Assembly: GCA_037074765.1 (NCBI GenBank)
Contig: JBAMDO010000101.1
Coordinates: forward strand, 1 to 64,000
DNA length: 64,000 bases
DNA from: Mansonella perstans
Lineage: Eukaryota; Nematoda; Chromadorea; Rhabditida; Onchocercidae
Direction of reading: 5' to 3'
The notes beneath the pieces were generated by a model. The model had not been told where the DNA came from, did no database searches, and saw only the letters and a program-made list of their open reading frames with translations. The translations under genes and the position numbers were made by a program. Positions 32,101-44,145 of this stretch are shown one piece after another; position 1 is the first letter of the stretch, and each line of letters opens with the position of its first letter.

Positions 32101-33163
32101 AAAATGTCGCATGTCACATTTGACCATGAAATGCTTTATTGCTAATCTAAATAATAGAACACAGCAATTCGAAATGGCAATTTTTTCACTTCTTGGCTTT
32201 CTCCTAATTTTCTTCGAACATCGGAAAGCCATAAAAGATTGGCAAATTCTTGCTTAATTATGAAAATTTGCTTTCCTTCGAATTAGTCATTGTCACCTTC
32301 TGGTCATTGTCTCCTCACTTGTATCCCTGAAAAAAATTGCCTGTTTCATTAGTGCACTGTCCATAATTATGCATTCTAACCATTTTCAACCGGAAATGAA
32401 AAAAGTAACTCAAATTTACTTTTCGTCCATTTTTCATTTGTTTAATTTAAAACAAGCTTAAATATTAATTAAAAAATAATGGGGAGAATGCATAAAATAA
32501 TAAATGACCATTGAAATTCCATGTATATTTTACTGTGACTTCCAGGTACTATTCAATAACGTTCAATGATTCAAACATTACTGCTACTGCTGTTTCAACT
32601 CAATATTTTTTCAGCTTCGTGTCAATTATGTTATTGTTTCAACAATTTTCTTGTTTAATTTATTTTGCTGTGCATTTAATAAATTGACATATTTATACCA
32701 TTTATTGTTCAAGTAGTTATTTGCTTTAAAATTGTAAGTGATATCACAGAAAAATAATTTATAATAGTCCGGTAATCTTGCAATCATTTTAAGTAAGGAT
32801 TACAATGAAGAACCTAGTCGTTCATTAGTGCCATGGAAGAATTTTGTTGTATCAGATTTATTCATTTCATTTATCCGATGGGAAGATGAAATCTACCGAA
32901 CAATCATTTAAAAACCTTATGGGTACAAGTTATTGATTTCTTTCTTTTTGGTTTTCTTGTTTTAGGTACGTAAATCATGAATATGTCATGATTAGCAATC
33001 TATTTCAGCAATACAATTTATTCAAAAACACAGCATTGAAATGCAAGTTGTCAAAGTCTTTTTTTTAAAAAGTAACAATTTAAAATTATATTCAATTTCG
33101 CTTTATACATCATTAGCAATTTCAGAAGAGCTTGTTGTATCAGTGGTGTATCATTTTGGAGTA
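29176..33163. other. Gene-poor region, about 4 kb
   Basis: No supported exon. It contains poly-T runs near 30045-30070, a minisatellite at 30324-30452 and AT-rich unique DNA. A 100-codon open frame at 30841-31143 (+) has no family similarity or splice context and is not called. The promoter or first exon of the ENT locus may lie just above 29175. Confidence 0.45.
30324..30452. repeat. Minisatellite, 50-60 bp unit, about 2.4 copies
   Basis: Copies begin at 30324, 30374 and 30434, each starting CAAACTTGG[G/A]TA and containing TTGTGTTGAGTTGCGTTG. The second copy is 10 bp longer through an extra GAGTTGAATT-type pentamer expansion. Confidence 0.85.
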
Positions 33164-36100
33164 TCAGTGGCGGTTAATAGTCTCAGTAATATTAGCATCA
33201 TCAGCAGTAGCAGTAGTAGGGTGATCACCAACAGCAGTACCATCAGCATCAGAAGCAGCAGTGTTGGTACCAATAGTTACATCATCAACATCAACATTAT
33301 CAATATTAGCAGCATCAGTTGAACTGGTGTCAACAACAGTGGTTGCTGTATCAGTATTACTTGCAGTAGTTTCAATATTATTAATAACAATAGTAATTTC
33401 ACTTGTAGTAAAGTCAGCAGTAGCAATAACAGTATCGTCAGTAGTATCAAATGTAGTAGTATCAACACTAGTAGTCAAACTAGCATCATCACTAGTGGTG
33501 GCGTCATTATCATTAGTTGTGGTATCACTATCACTAGTAATTATTGTTGTAGCATCATTACTAACAGTAGCAGTAATAGTTGCTGTTGCTATTATTGTCG
33601 ATGTCATTGCTGTTGTTGTTGTTGTTGTTATTGTTGTTGTTGTTATTGTTGTTGTTGTTGATATTGCTCTGTGATTAATTTTCTTCAACAAATCACCTCT
33701 GCATCCATTCGATAAAAACACATCGCCATTCACATTAAAGTAATTTGTGTGATCTAACGGATTGTTCGCTAAAACCAAATTACGACAAGCGTAATCACCT
33801 GATAACGCGCATATCTGAAAATGAATAATATCATTGCAGTCTACCATATTCCAGCATTAGCTGATAATATTATCAATAGCTCTACATTAAATGTTAAGTA
33901 AAACTAAAATTACAATTAAGACAGAAAATTTGGAGTCAAAATAAAATAAATTCGAATTAATGAGTAAATTCAATGTGATGGAAAAGATGTACAAATGACA
34001 CTGTTCGTATCCGATGGATCATGGGAACAATTGTTGTATCCAATTATTGAACAATCATCCCACTTGAAAGCAAACTTTTCCTTAAGATTATTGGATTGGT
34101 TGAAAAGGAAACTTACCTTAAATGAGTCACCCTCTCTCATATCATTTTCATAGTGAACCAAATAACGATAAAAGAATGCTTGTCGTTCTGCGATTGTTGG
34201 CGAAAGCAGTAATCCAATAGGATTAATTGTTGCTGGCATGTTTGTTACCTGTAGAAAATTCTACTTTTCGAAATTGTTATTAAAAACCAAAAAAGAAAAA
34301 ACGAAACATGAAAAATTAAAAAAAACTGAAGAACTTCAAAGAAAAATTTTTTTGAACTATAATTTAGAAAATTTAAATATTGATCTTTTTAAAAGAAATT
34401 GGAAATTTCAGAAGAAATACTGCAATAAAAATATCAATTGGATTCTTATGTACGATCACTTGGGACAATAGGTTTTGCATGTGAAATAACTTACCAAAAT
34501 AACTTACCGGGTCACCGCGATGGACTACTCTGTAACGAACTTTCACATTTTCCTCAACAGCTGCAGCGAATGCTACATTACCGGTTCTTGGCTCACCAAA
34601 TGTCACAAGACGGACCAATTTAGCTTGGAATATTTTCTTCTTCACTAAATATAATGCTGTCATCGATGACATTGATGCACCCAATGAATGACCCGTGCAC
34701 TGAAATGTCAATTTTATCTTTTAAGCTTTTTTAAATTTCAAAATTTTAGAAAGAAAGCAAATTATATCGGATTAAGGTTTCTTTTGTTGTTTTCCAAATA
34801 ATTAATTTTAAAATATTAATCATTAATTAATTCTGACACATTCATATAAGCACTCTCTCCTCAGAAAGATAAATAAAGTGAATTTTTATTTAAATTTTTG
34901 ATTCTTTCATTCTCATATTATTGTTATTAATATCATTTTAGTGATGAAGTTTTAAAATTTACCCAAACTTCGTAGCCGGGATATACTTTTTTCAGCTTAA
35001 TGAGGTCATCTTTCATGCCACTTCCCTTGAAGAGTCGTTCGAAGGCAGTATGAAAATAAGTCAATACGCCACCGCCTGCTTCAAAATTCTGCCATACACC
35101 CAATTGCGCTACGATCATATGTATAAACTGTGAAATAATATTTAAAAATTTTGAAACAATTAAATGAAATTTAATTCATTGTAAAGTATTGATTTTGCAC
35201 TTTTTTAAGAAAAATGATTTAATGAAAACTGAGAAAATTAATCCAATTTGTCAATCTTTTTTGTGCTAATTAATTGTTTTTTCAAAGGTAAAATATTACA
35301 GCAATTATCAAATCACTTTGCATAATATATTTATTTAAGTTATTTGAAAATTCAAGCCGAAATTCTTTTTTTTGAACTTTCAAATGAACTTAAAAATTGA
35401 CTGAGATATTTTTTGGGATTGGTATGAAAATAATCGATTACAGTATTTTGATGAAAATCGATCGGGAAAAAAGATAAGGCAAATTGTTAACAATTAGCAT
35501 ACTTCTGTAATTAATTGCTTATCCATATTAGCTGACTTATATACAACAAAAATTTTCTTATCACGCTTCGAAACAGCAAGCATAGCAGCGCAAAGATTAT
35601 GCGATTGGTCACATTCCACTTCGTACCGTTTGACCAATCTTAATTAAGCAAAATTAATTAACTTGAAATATATATTTTAATGAGTAAAATTGACTAATTT
35701 GAAATACAATGTTGACATGAAATAAAGAATTTGATGCAGCTGTAGCATATACATCATCAGAAAGATAATAAGAACTGATATTCGTACCGTACATCAGGTT
35801 GGCTATTATTAAGACATTCGGTAGGATCTTTGTTTCGAACGGCCAATATAAGACCAAACAGTGACCGGCCAAGTGCATCAGTATATAAGTCTTCCTTAGG
35901 TGGTATTTTTTTAGGACACATAAATGGTTCACGTACGACAACATTGTCACTCGGTAAAATAGAAATTGGTTCGCCACATATTGACATTTCAGTATGCCAT
36001 CTGAAAATTTCAAACGAAAAGAAAATTGATTGATAAGACTACTACAAATGTATGAATTCATGATTCCTATAATTCCTGGATATTATAGAGAATGATAACT

Positions 36101-36469
36101 AAGAAAAAAAATGATAGCATACAAAGAAACTTATTAAATCATAAGTTCAGTTACATTTAAACAATTAAAGATTGACTAATTTGATGTGGATAAAAAAAAA
36201 TTGGTTTTCATGTTAGATCAATAAATGAATCAAATTTCTTTTGTGCGATTGAAACTTTAGGCTTTGTTGTTATAAATTTCTTTTTGATGTTTTTCAATCA
36301 GAATTCTTTAAATTAAAATTAAAACATACCCACAAAATCGTTGAAATCCTGGCAAGAGACGATGCGCCTTGACACATGAAGTGCAATTCACATACACTGA
36401 ACAATCATTGATTGTATAACCGTTGATTGCAACCGGTAGCACCAATAGTAGTAATTTAAGTTGTAACAT
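33164..36469 (-). CDS. Secreted class 3 lipase with long Thr/Ser-rich C-terminal tail
   Basis: Exons: 36330-36469, 35788-36000, 35503-35638, 34963-35127, 34508-34699, 34117-34248, 33164-33814, joining in frame to 542 aa. The start encodes a signal peptide (LKLLLLVLPVAING). A class 3 (alpha/beta hydrolase) lipase domain follows: GGGVLTYFHTAFERLF, GMKDDLIKLKKVYPGYEVW, the nucleophile elbow GHSLGAS, TFGEPRTGN, and a likely catalytic Asp in HRGDPV. The usual YHH-x-EVWY histidine region reads FFYRYLVHYEND, so the catalytic His is not where expected. The domain ends with DHTNYF and a Cys. The last exon then adds about 160 residues dominated by Thr, Ser, Ala, Ile and Asp, encoded by a trinucleotide-rich stretch; it looks mucin-like and probably O-glycosylated (inference). 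Two in-register GTAAGT donors lie 13 bp apart at 34490-34507. Confidence 0.9.
33600..33662. repeat. (GTT)n trinucleotide repeat inside the lipase last exon
   Basis: Near-perfect GTT units, with some ATT, run through 33609-33660. On the coding (minus) strand they read ACA/AAC and give consecutive Thr codons. Less pure GTA/ATC/TCA units continue to about 33190. Confidence 0.85.
33970..34080 (-). CDS. Possible alternative C-terminal end of the lipase
   Basis: Between the sixth and seventh lipase exons the frame of exon six stays open through the intron and ends at TGA (33970-33972). The stretch (WDDCSIIGYNNCSHDPSD) resembles the Cys-containing end of class 3 lipases, as does the start of the regular last exon (ICALSGDYACRNL). 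Intron retention, or use of an acceptor near 34060-34080, would give a short lipase without the Thr-rich tail. This is inference from frame and resemblance. Confidence 0.4.
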   Translation of the reverse strand, partial: EKFAFKWDDCSIIGYNNCSHDPSDTNSVICTSFPSH

Positions 36470-37869
36470 TTTGTAAAAGGACTAAAATATTTTTCTTTAA
36501 GACAATTGTTTTGATGTTAATTTGAAAATTTCTTTTTATTATACAAAATAACAATTATGGCACGCTTTTTTGGTGACAGATCTCTATGAACACACACTAA
36601 ATAGTGAAACAATGATAGCAATTACTCGATATTAATTCCTTAATACTGATTACTCAATACAAAGTGAAGAATATCAATTATTTGATATCAATCATTCAAT
36701 ACTGATTGTTTGATATAAAATGACAAGATATCCGTTGGAATAATTCTCACTTGTAAAGAGAGTGGACAGAGAGAACCGCCAAAACAAAGAATTTTCGAAG
36801 AAAAATGGAAAAGACACATTTCACTGCCATTTACTAAATAGCCTTTACCATCTTTCATTTCTCTTAGTTCCGTGATTAAATGCATTAATTTAATTTTCTT
36901 TTCACAACAACAAACAATACTGCGGTCATTTGATGTGTGTCAAATTGGGATTAGATGAGATTTATTTAATTAATTGGATCTGTCGAATGAATCATTCATC
37001 ACTGCCTGTATAATTTCATTAACAATTAGTTTTTCGCCATTTTTGTCAATAATTCATTTCAGTTCTTAACCATTGAAATTAAACAAAAAGGATTTTGTAT
37101 TTTTGCGAAAATTTATCAGCGATGACTGATGTTGAAAAGGCATGAAAATGTCTACAAGGAAATGTGACATTTGCGACAACTTAGACAAAAAAAAAAAAAA
37201 AAAACATCTATGCCACTTCTATGATGATGCAAAGTCTTCTTTGATATCAGTACAGTTTGAGTAATAATTCAACAATTCAGTGAATTATAAAATTTCTAAG
37301 CAGTCGTTGAATCAAGCAGTTCGATGCTTGAAAATCATCAAAAAAGCAACAATTCAAATTTAAATTTTCCCTTATTACACATACTAATTACATACACTCG
37401 CAGTTGCAACAAATAATTTTCTTAAGAGAAAAGTTTGCTAGCAAAGTAAAATGAATTATCGTATGAAATTAAAGAATGAAATAAATTAAAATAGTTTTTT
37501 GTTGAGGTGTGCGCACACTTCGTGTAGTTGAAAATTTCGATTTGCAATGGTAATCGGACGAAGGTCTGTTGACATTTCATACATTTAACCCTCTGCCATA
37601 TTCTTTTAGGTCATTCTTTTGGGTACTTGTTGAAATCTTTCTTTTTTAGGTCACAACACACATTCATCGGACACATCGACGTTACACCGCCAATGAGCAT
37701 TACAATCTATTGATGATACTGTCTCAAACATTTATCACTTCAAGGCCAAATTGCATAAGAAATAATGATAATTATACAAGATATAATGTTGAATATTTAT
37801 CACTAATAGCTAATTACATAAGATAGTGTGTCGTAGTGTGTCAAAAATTTATCATTATATGACCAAAGT
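36470..37869. other. Intergenic, no gene seen
   Basis: Lies upstream of the lipase gene. It includes a degenerate run of TACTGATTACTCAATA-like words at 36630-36720 and a poly-A run near 37187-37204. No supported exon. Confidence 0.45.
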
Positions 37870-37981
37870 ATGGTACTGATATTGGGTGAGCGTATTCCTG
37901 GTTTGGATGATTTGAACACACGTGGCATGGATATATCCATTGGTAAGCTACCATTCTATGTAGCACTCGGTGGCATTCATG
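37870..37981 (+). pseudogene. Malic enzyme, single-exon relic
   Basis: The frame from 37870 reads GERIPGLDDLNTRGMDISIGKLPFYV and then ALGGIHG, closely matching the malic enzyme block GERILGLGDLG..GM.I.IGKL.LY.A.GG. This block belongs to the NAD(P)-dependent enzyme that converts malate to pyruvate. It ends at G|GTAAGT (37981/37982), a natural-looking donor, so the piece derives from genomic DNA and not from a processed mRNA. Just before GERI the conserved Val-Thr-Asp is present in another frame, with four extra bases (ATTG, about 37881-37884). No flanking malic enzyme exon was found within 1 kb, so I call it a relic. Confidence 0.75.
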
Positions 37982-38969
37982 GTAAGTAGTACCTCCCGGT
38001 TATTCTCGATATTTGAAGGGATTGAAAAATAAATTAGATTTATTAAATTTCGTTCACTATATTCTTTTTGCTTTCAATTGAAGAAAAGTATTTAACACTG
38101 TTTTTTGCTCTCTTTTTGTTTCAAATTTAAGTTTCATTGAAATTCAAAAAAAAGCTTTCATTTAGGTAAATCAAAAAAAAGCAGATCATTCGAAAGTATT
38201 GCGTAGTTAGAATAGTTGGAAATTCAATAAGCCAAGAGGAAATTATTTTTTGCAATAAAGGTTGTTATTGATTTATAATTGAAAGTCATTGTATTATGTT
38301 TAGAAAAATATCACATCAACCCACAAAAGAAATGATTGAAAAAATTGCAAGTCAAATTTTCGGTTCAAATTATACAAAATATCAGTTCCAGGAAATGTTG
38401 AATGTAGACTGAACATGAAAGCATTTGTTAGGAGTTGAATTTTTTTCTCAAAAAATATTCAATAATATCATCACTAAATCGAATTCCACACTTCAGTGTT
38501 CCCATTGCCTGCTTTCTTAATACTTCATCAAGCAGTGAAACGATGTTAAGCTTGAAAAATCAAACGTATTCTTTAGTCTGGGAGAACACATGGGTCAGTG
38601 ATAAAACAATCAAGTACAGATCAAGAAGTCAAAAATCAAATCTTACAGCAATGAGTCCAACTTGCATTCGAGACACTTTTTTCAAATTTTGAACTCGGAA
38701 TGCCTGATAGCTGGAAGCCTGCAGGCCTCGGTCATTACAGAGTCTTCTTTATTGAGGAGATTAAATGCATGACAATTTTACTAGAAGTTAAGGGCTTAGT
38801 GATGAGAATAGAACTTCGGAACATAACTCAAACATAAGGTATTTATTGTACCTTGTTGGACGATACGGCGCCGGACATAGAACGAAATTAACAACTAGTA
38901 AGATTAAATAGAACGAGATTAACAAAATGAACTTTTCTATGGAGAGTTAGTGCTGTCCATGGAAAAGTC
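37982..38969. other. Intergenic, no gene seen
   Basis: AT-rich DNA. The part from about 38700 to 38890 is somewhat richer in G+C (AAGCCTGCAGGCCTCGG, GATACGGCGCCGGACA) and may be repeat-derived. Nothing else is supported. Confidence 0.4.
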
Positions 38970-39041
38970 TGGAGGCATAGGGAATCGAACCCCAGACCTC
39001 TCCGATGCGAACGGAGCGCTCTACCCCTGAGCTATGCCCCC
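38970..39041 (-). tRNA. tRNA-Ala (anticodon CGC)
   Basis: The minus strand folds as a 72-nt tRNA without intron. The acceptor stem GGGGGCA pairs with TGCCTCC, with one G-U pair, and the discriminator base is A. The D arm contains TAGCTCAGGGGTAGAGC, an RNA polymerase III A-box. The anticodon stem CTCCG/CGGAG encloses the loop TTCGCAT, giving anticodon CGC. The T arm contains GGTTCGATTCC, the B-box. CGC reads GCG, an alanine codon. Confidence 0.95.
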
Positions 39042-39960
39042 TCCCTCTTTAAACGCTGTGATTTATATTTATGTTAATGATAATTATAAATGAATAACAA
39101 ATTACAGTTTGTTTGATTTGTTTGAAGTTAATTTGATAATTACGAAGTTAATTATTCAAAGAAATAATTTTGAGAGAAGTTTTTTTTCCGAATTTCCTCA
39201 TTTTTTACTTTGCTTTCATTTTTTTCAAATTGTTGAAATGACATCAAAGTGATAAATTTTAATAGCAAAATTTTAGGCAAAAAAATCGTTCATCCTTGCA
39301 ACATTTTGTAAAAATTTCGGAAGCTTAATTAATTCATTGCTGAATAGAAAGAGCTTTAATTAATGATTAAATTAATACATCTTTCTGATTAAAGCTGCCA
39401 TCCATAATTATCACTGCAGTAGTGCCAAAAAATTCAATAACATAACTTTTCTAAGTTTTCAAATGCTTAAGTAATGCAAGTAATTAGCAATTTTTTCTAC
39501 TTATTAATTTCATGCTTCCAAACAAAATCCCCGTTTACAGCGATAATGATTGGGGCATTCTTATGTTCCAAGAAAGATTTTCATCCTTTTGGAGATATTA
39601 TTGCACATTTTGAGTCAAAAGAATTCATCATTAATAATGTCATGCTTTATGATTGGTTTTTTAAGTTAGTATTTCTTAATAATTTGATCAAATGAACCAT
39701 TCATTTATTTCAGAACTATTTTTCTTTAGACTTTATTACTTTGAGCTGTTATTACTTTATCATTTATCTTTATAATTAGTCAGCTTATTTTTTGCAATAC
39801 AATCTTACCGTTTTCCTTTTTGAAACTTCCATTCAAAATCCGAGCACTGAAATAATTCATTGAATTATAATTGTGACATTCATTTTAAAAAATGGTATTC
39901 AATTTTTAGGCGACAGTAAATTTAACATAATTTAAGAAATGCCACTCTTTCAGCACAATA
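39042..39960. other. Intergenic, no gene seen
   Basis: AT-rich spacer between the tRNA gene and the first Clc-like gene. An acceptor-like TTTCAG sits 7 bases before the first Clc-like ATG (39948-39953). Confidence 0.45.
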
Positions 39961-41431
39961 ATGAATAACTGTGACCGATGTAGGAAGAAGTATCCATTTC
40001 GACTCGCTTATACGATTACGTTAATCTTACTTCTCATCATCACTAATCATTCTTTGTTTAGTCCAAGTTTGTTAGTTTATCATTTAGAAGTTGACTGCAT
40101 AATTGAACTAAGAGGAAAAAATAGCACTTCATGAATCAATAAAACTCATTAAGTTTGAATTTTTATTAAGTGTGCGTTAAAATTGTCACATCGAAATATC
40201 AAACATTTCTACGAGATTTTTTTGTAAATAAATAAATTATTTGAGCAGAGAAAATATTATGGCTTTAGTAAATTTAACAAAGTTTATTCCATGTTCTAAA
40301 ATTAGTAATTATATAAGAATTGTAAGTATTTAAGCTAAATAATACTTGCAATATTTTAGATTGGCGAATTATTGTATGTTCCGATAACTTTGATTTAATA
40401 AACTCCAATGTCAAAGTCACAATAAGTGGAAACATAACGGATAATGTTCAACAATTTTCAAATGAACCGAAGTCAGCCATACCTCGGCAAATGGGTATCG
40501 CAACAAGTCTCTACATATAATGATGCTGATCTGGATGACGAATTGATGGATGATGTAACACTGTGGAATGATAATGATCTGAAAAGGTTAAATTGGAGTT
40601 TGGAAATGGAATTAAATAGCAATAATTCAATTTTCGGCAATATTAAATTGTCTAAGACAGTGAATAACATGGATCAATTCTGTTTCATATGGTCTACGGC
40701 AAGTATCATTTCTTTTATAATCCTTGCTTGACCGATTTTGAATATTTAAATTTGGAAGAAATATTTTGAACAAGCTTTGTTTCAACGAAGTGAAACAAAG
40801 GAGAAGCCACTATCGGATACTATTGCAATGATCTTGATTTTTACTACAAGCCTTCTTGATGCAGTGACTTTAGTAGCAGCAATGATTGATTACGATTTGA
40901 AATTTGTATGGAAAAAGACCTGTCACTTCTTTATGTCACTTAATATTGTTCTAGCGCTACTTATAATAACTGCTATTGTTATATATGCATGCTGCAATGG
41001 ACGAGTCATTGGTAAGTGCAAAAAATTAAAATCAGTCTAAGGCTTCTTTCTAGATGGATATATCTGTTGTAAATTTAACACTGATCCTGGAAATAGTCAT
41101 GAAAGTAAAATCAAAAATTTAATTTAAATTTTTGATTTTTTTTGCAATTAAAACCGAAGAAATCTGAGTTTAAAAATTTTCAATTTTTGTGATTAGAATG
41201 ATATGGATTCATTATTGATAACAGATAATGGTTGCAGATACTTCAAATCATGTTGTGAGATTGGAAAGCGCCAGATCATCACCTCAGGGAGAGGTCGACG
41301 TGAGCCTTGGAAGTGGCTTCTACATCGGTTGTCTGGCTCTGTTGATCCATTGGATTCTTAATTTTGGTTCTGTCATCTATTGCAAATGGCCAGAAATTTG
41401 TCGTCTAATTGCGAATTTCTTATCGCGATAA
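39961..41431 (+). CDS. Clc-like four-membrane-span protein 1, possibly frameshifted
   Basis: Clc-like proteins are claudin-type membrane proteins common in nematodes. Proposed exons: 39961-40066 (helix 1, then SP|NWR), 40360-40702, 40775-41011 (helices 2-3: TIAMILIFTTSLLDAVTLVAAM and SLNIVLALLIITAIVIYACC), and 41228-41431 (helix 4: FYIGCLALLIHWILNFGSVIY). Exon 1 ends in phase 1 with the family's P-x-W junction. Exon 2 begins in the right frame (WRIIVCSDNF ... PRQMGIATS, matching the W...MGLF segment of its relatives) but then meets TAA at 40513-40515. The plausible continuation (YNDADLDDELMDDVTLW) lies in another frame. Either a short intron was missed or the gene is frameshifted. It is the most divergent member of the cluster. 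Confidence 0.6.
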
Positions 41432-44145
41432 TTCTTTCCTGTTTTTTTTCTTTTTTAGGAATATTCTATTTATATCGTTGAAGATGAAAAGTAGTATTCT
41501 TTTTTACCATGATTGCAAAATATTTTACCATAATTGCTATCACTGTAGTTGATGCTATCATATTACTGTAGTTGATGTTATAACACTATAGTTGATGTCA
41601 TCATAACGCTATAGCTGATGCTGTCATATCATTGCAGTTGACAACTTGAAATGTTCTTAGTCACAAAATTTTTCTTTTCGCTTCTTTATTTTTATGAAAA
41701 TTATAGAAATGTGCAAAATATGTTTTGTTGGACATTTTATCAAATAAAATTAAGAAACAATTCCGCGCAACTTTTATCACTGACAATTATTCACTGCAAA
41801 TATTGGTTAATTGGTTCAAAGTTCAGATCAATGCTTAATACTGTTAAATCAACTCCACCATAATCACGCATGTAGCAGTAATTAATTATACTGAAGGGAA
41901 AAAAACTTGTTTGCAGGATTAGTGTCAAGTCTAAACTAAAGTGTCATTGAATGGGGGTCTGAAGTTTCAGTTCTTTTAAGGTTTTCGTTTCCTGCGGAAT
42001 CATATTTTATTGAGGAAATTGAGTAGCACCTTGCTATGAAGCCTTCGCGGAGTAGGAAAAGCATTTAGTGTCGTAATCAGAAATATCAGGTAACACCAGA
42101 GTACCAATATCATGCTTGAAGGACCGTTTCTATACCTCCAATTAAAATTCAGTCACGAAAATTGGAAAGCTTGTCGCAGCAAAAGAAGTGCCAGAATAGT
42201 GTTTAACATCTGTCACACAAAATGATGCGTAATTAAGGAACTGACTAAATTAACTGATTGAAATTCGTGAAATAATTTATCAGTTCTATCAGACGAAAAG
42301 TTCTTTGAATCACTTTGTACAATTTCATTGGCATAAAGTAAGCCTTCAATTTTATACTTCAATTTTAAAAAGTACAAACGTGATTCACTAAAAATTATAC
42401 AAACATATGATATTTTAATCTTGCAAGGTAGAGAAAAATCGATATTCCTTTTCAATATTTGTAGAATTCATATTGTTACTTACTCAATACGAACGAAGAA
42501 ATGAAGAAATTATCGAAATTATAAATTTCAAAAATTATTTTTTAAAAGTTGACATCAATGACAATAAACAGCAATTATAGCAATTAATCACCACGAATTA
42601 TAGTGCAAATGATGATGGAATGGAATGACACGACTTTTTTAATTTTGAGAAAGAATAAATGCAATATTAATTAAGAGATCATTTTCAGTTTATTATATCT
42701 GTGAAATAAATTGTTGCAATGAAAAGTTTAAGATTGATAAGTAATGTTCAATTAAAATACCAAAGCATATAACAATGACAAAAACGAAGAGTTTTTTTAA
42801 ATTTGTGTAAAAATTTTTATCAAATTTTCCGATCAAGAAAAATTCTCCTAAAAAAGATTTTTTCTTTAAATATTTATTTGAAAGAAAAATTTCTCCCAAT
42901 AATTTTCTTTCCATCTTTCTTGCCTATTCCGCACGGTTGTGCCTACCAGTTAAAGTTTTCTTAAATTCCATAACGTATGATATTTTTACTTTTAAGTTTA
43001 AATATGCAAAAAGTATACGAGCGTTCTTCTTGTCTCCAAAGGAAGGATCAAATGTAAGGATATAATCAAATTAAACAAATTTAGTCAAATTCAATTTTAC
43101 GTTGTTTTTTGATTTATTTAACAGTTTGCATTATAAAATAAAATTTTTTTGGTTAAAATTTGAACAAATATAAAAATGTGCAATTTTTCACTTACCTTAA
43201 AGCGTAAAATATTGTTAATTAATTTTTTAAAATTTATTACCAAATAGATCAAATTTTAAAATCTTTTAACATTTTTGCTGAAAATTTTGGCATTGTAAAA
43301 TTTATCAAAGAGAGGCAAATATTTCAAAAATTGAAGACGGTTAAAGGTCAAAGGGTTAATAGCAAATTTAGCGTCCATCAGAAATGGCTGCAAACATAGC
43401 TACAAAGCTACAGTTGGTTATGTTTTAGTTAAGTTTATTATTTTAGTTGAGTTTATTACTGTAGCAAAGCATATCGTTTTGTTCCTTACCCACGTTTCAT
43501 CCTGATAATTAATTATGGAAATAATTCATTTCTTGTTGAATTATAAATAGAAACAAAATGAAGCACTAATGTGAATTTAATACTTCTACAACTTCTAAAC
43601 CCAACAAATTTTACTATAATTCATAAATATTGGAAATATTTTCAAGACTACTCAATTAGTTCACTCTGGTCGCATTGCTTTTTTCATCGAAGAGAAAATC
43701 TTTGATAAGAAATTTCAATTTTATTCAAATTTTCTCAAATCTTTACTCTTTAAATTCACGTCTCTATCATCGCACGCTCAGACTGGAAGGCGAAGTTGTG
43801 GTAAAGTTATACGATTCTTAATGAAAGTTTTTAAATGACCAATGGTCATCAGTTAAAATGATTAATTGTAAAAGAAAAATATGTAAACTTAAAAACAACT
43901 ATTTTTTGTTAACAAAGTTTATTATAAATGACTATTGGAAAAAAAATTCCTAAAACTTCGTGAAAGCATTCTTCTATGCTAATATTTTTAAAACTATTGT
44001 CATTTGATTTTGCAATTCCACAGTGACACAGTTTTGTCACATGTGCTGAATATTTCAAAAATTAACATTTTATTACTTTCTTAATTAAGAAATGAAAATC
44101 TGGTTGCTTCATGTCATTTTATAATTGTGTCTAGAGCTGTGCTAC
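41432..44145. other. Intergenic, 2.7 kb
   Basis: Contains a minisatellite (41538-41642), AT-rich unique DNA and a moderately GC-richer stretch at 41935-42190. No supported exon. Confidence 0.4.
41538..41642. repeat. Minisatellite, about 20-27 bp unit, four to five copies
   Basis: Imperfect copies of ACTGTAGTTGATGCTATCAT follow one another, with T/C and A/G variants and small length changes. It lies just after the end of the first Clc-like gene. Confidence 0.8.

Noticed and set aside
33261..33674. Long Val/Ile/Ser-rich plus-strand frame
   Set aside because: It is the antisense of the trinucleotide-rich lipase tail; the minus strand connects by splicing to a clear lipase domain.
36541..36720. 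Interspersed TACTGATTACTCAATA-like words considered as a possible CRISPR-like or regulatory array
   Set aside because: Spacing and sequence are irregular and the host is a eukaryote; it is a degenerate simple repeat.
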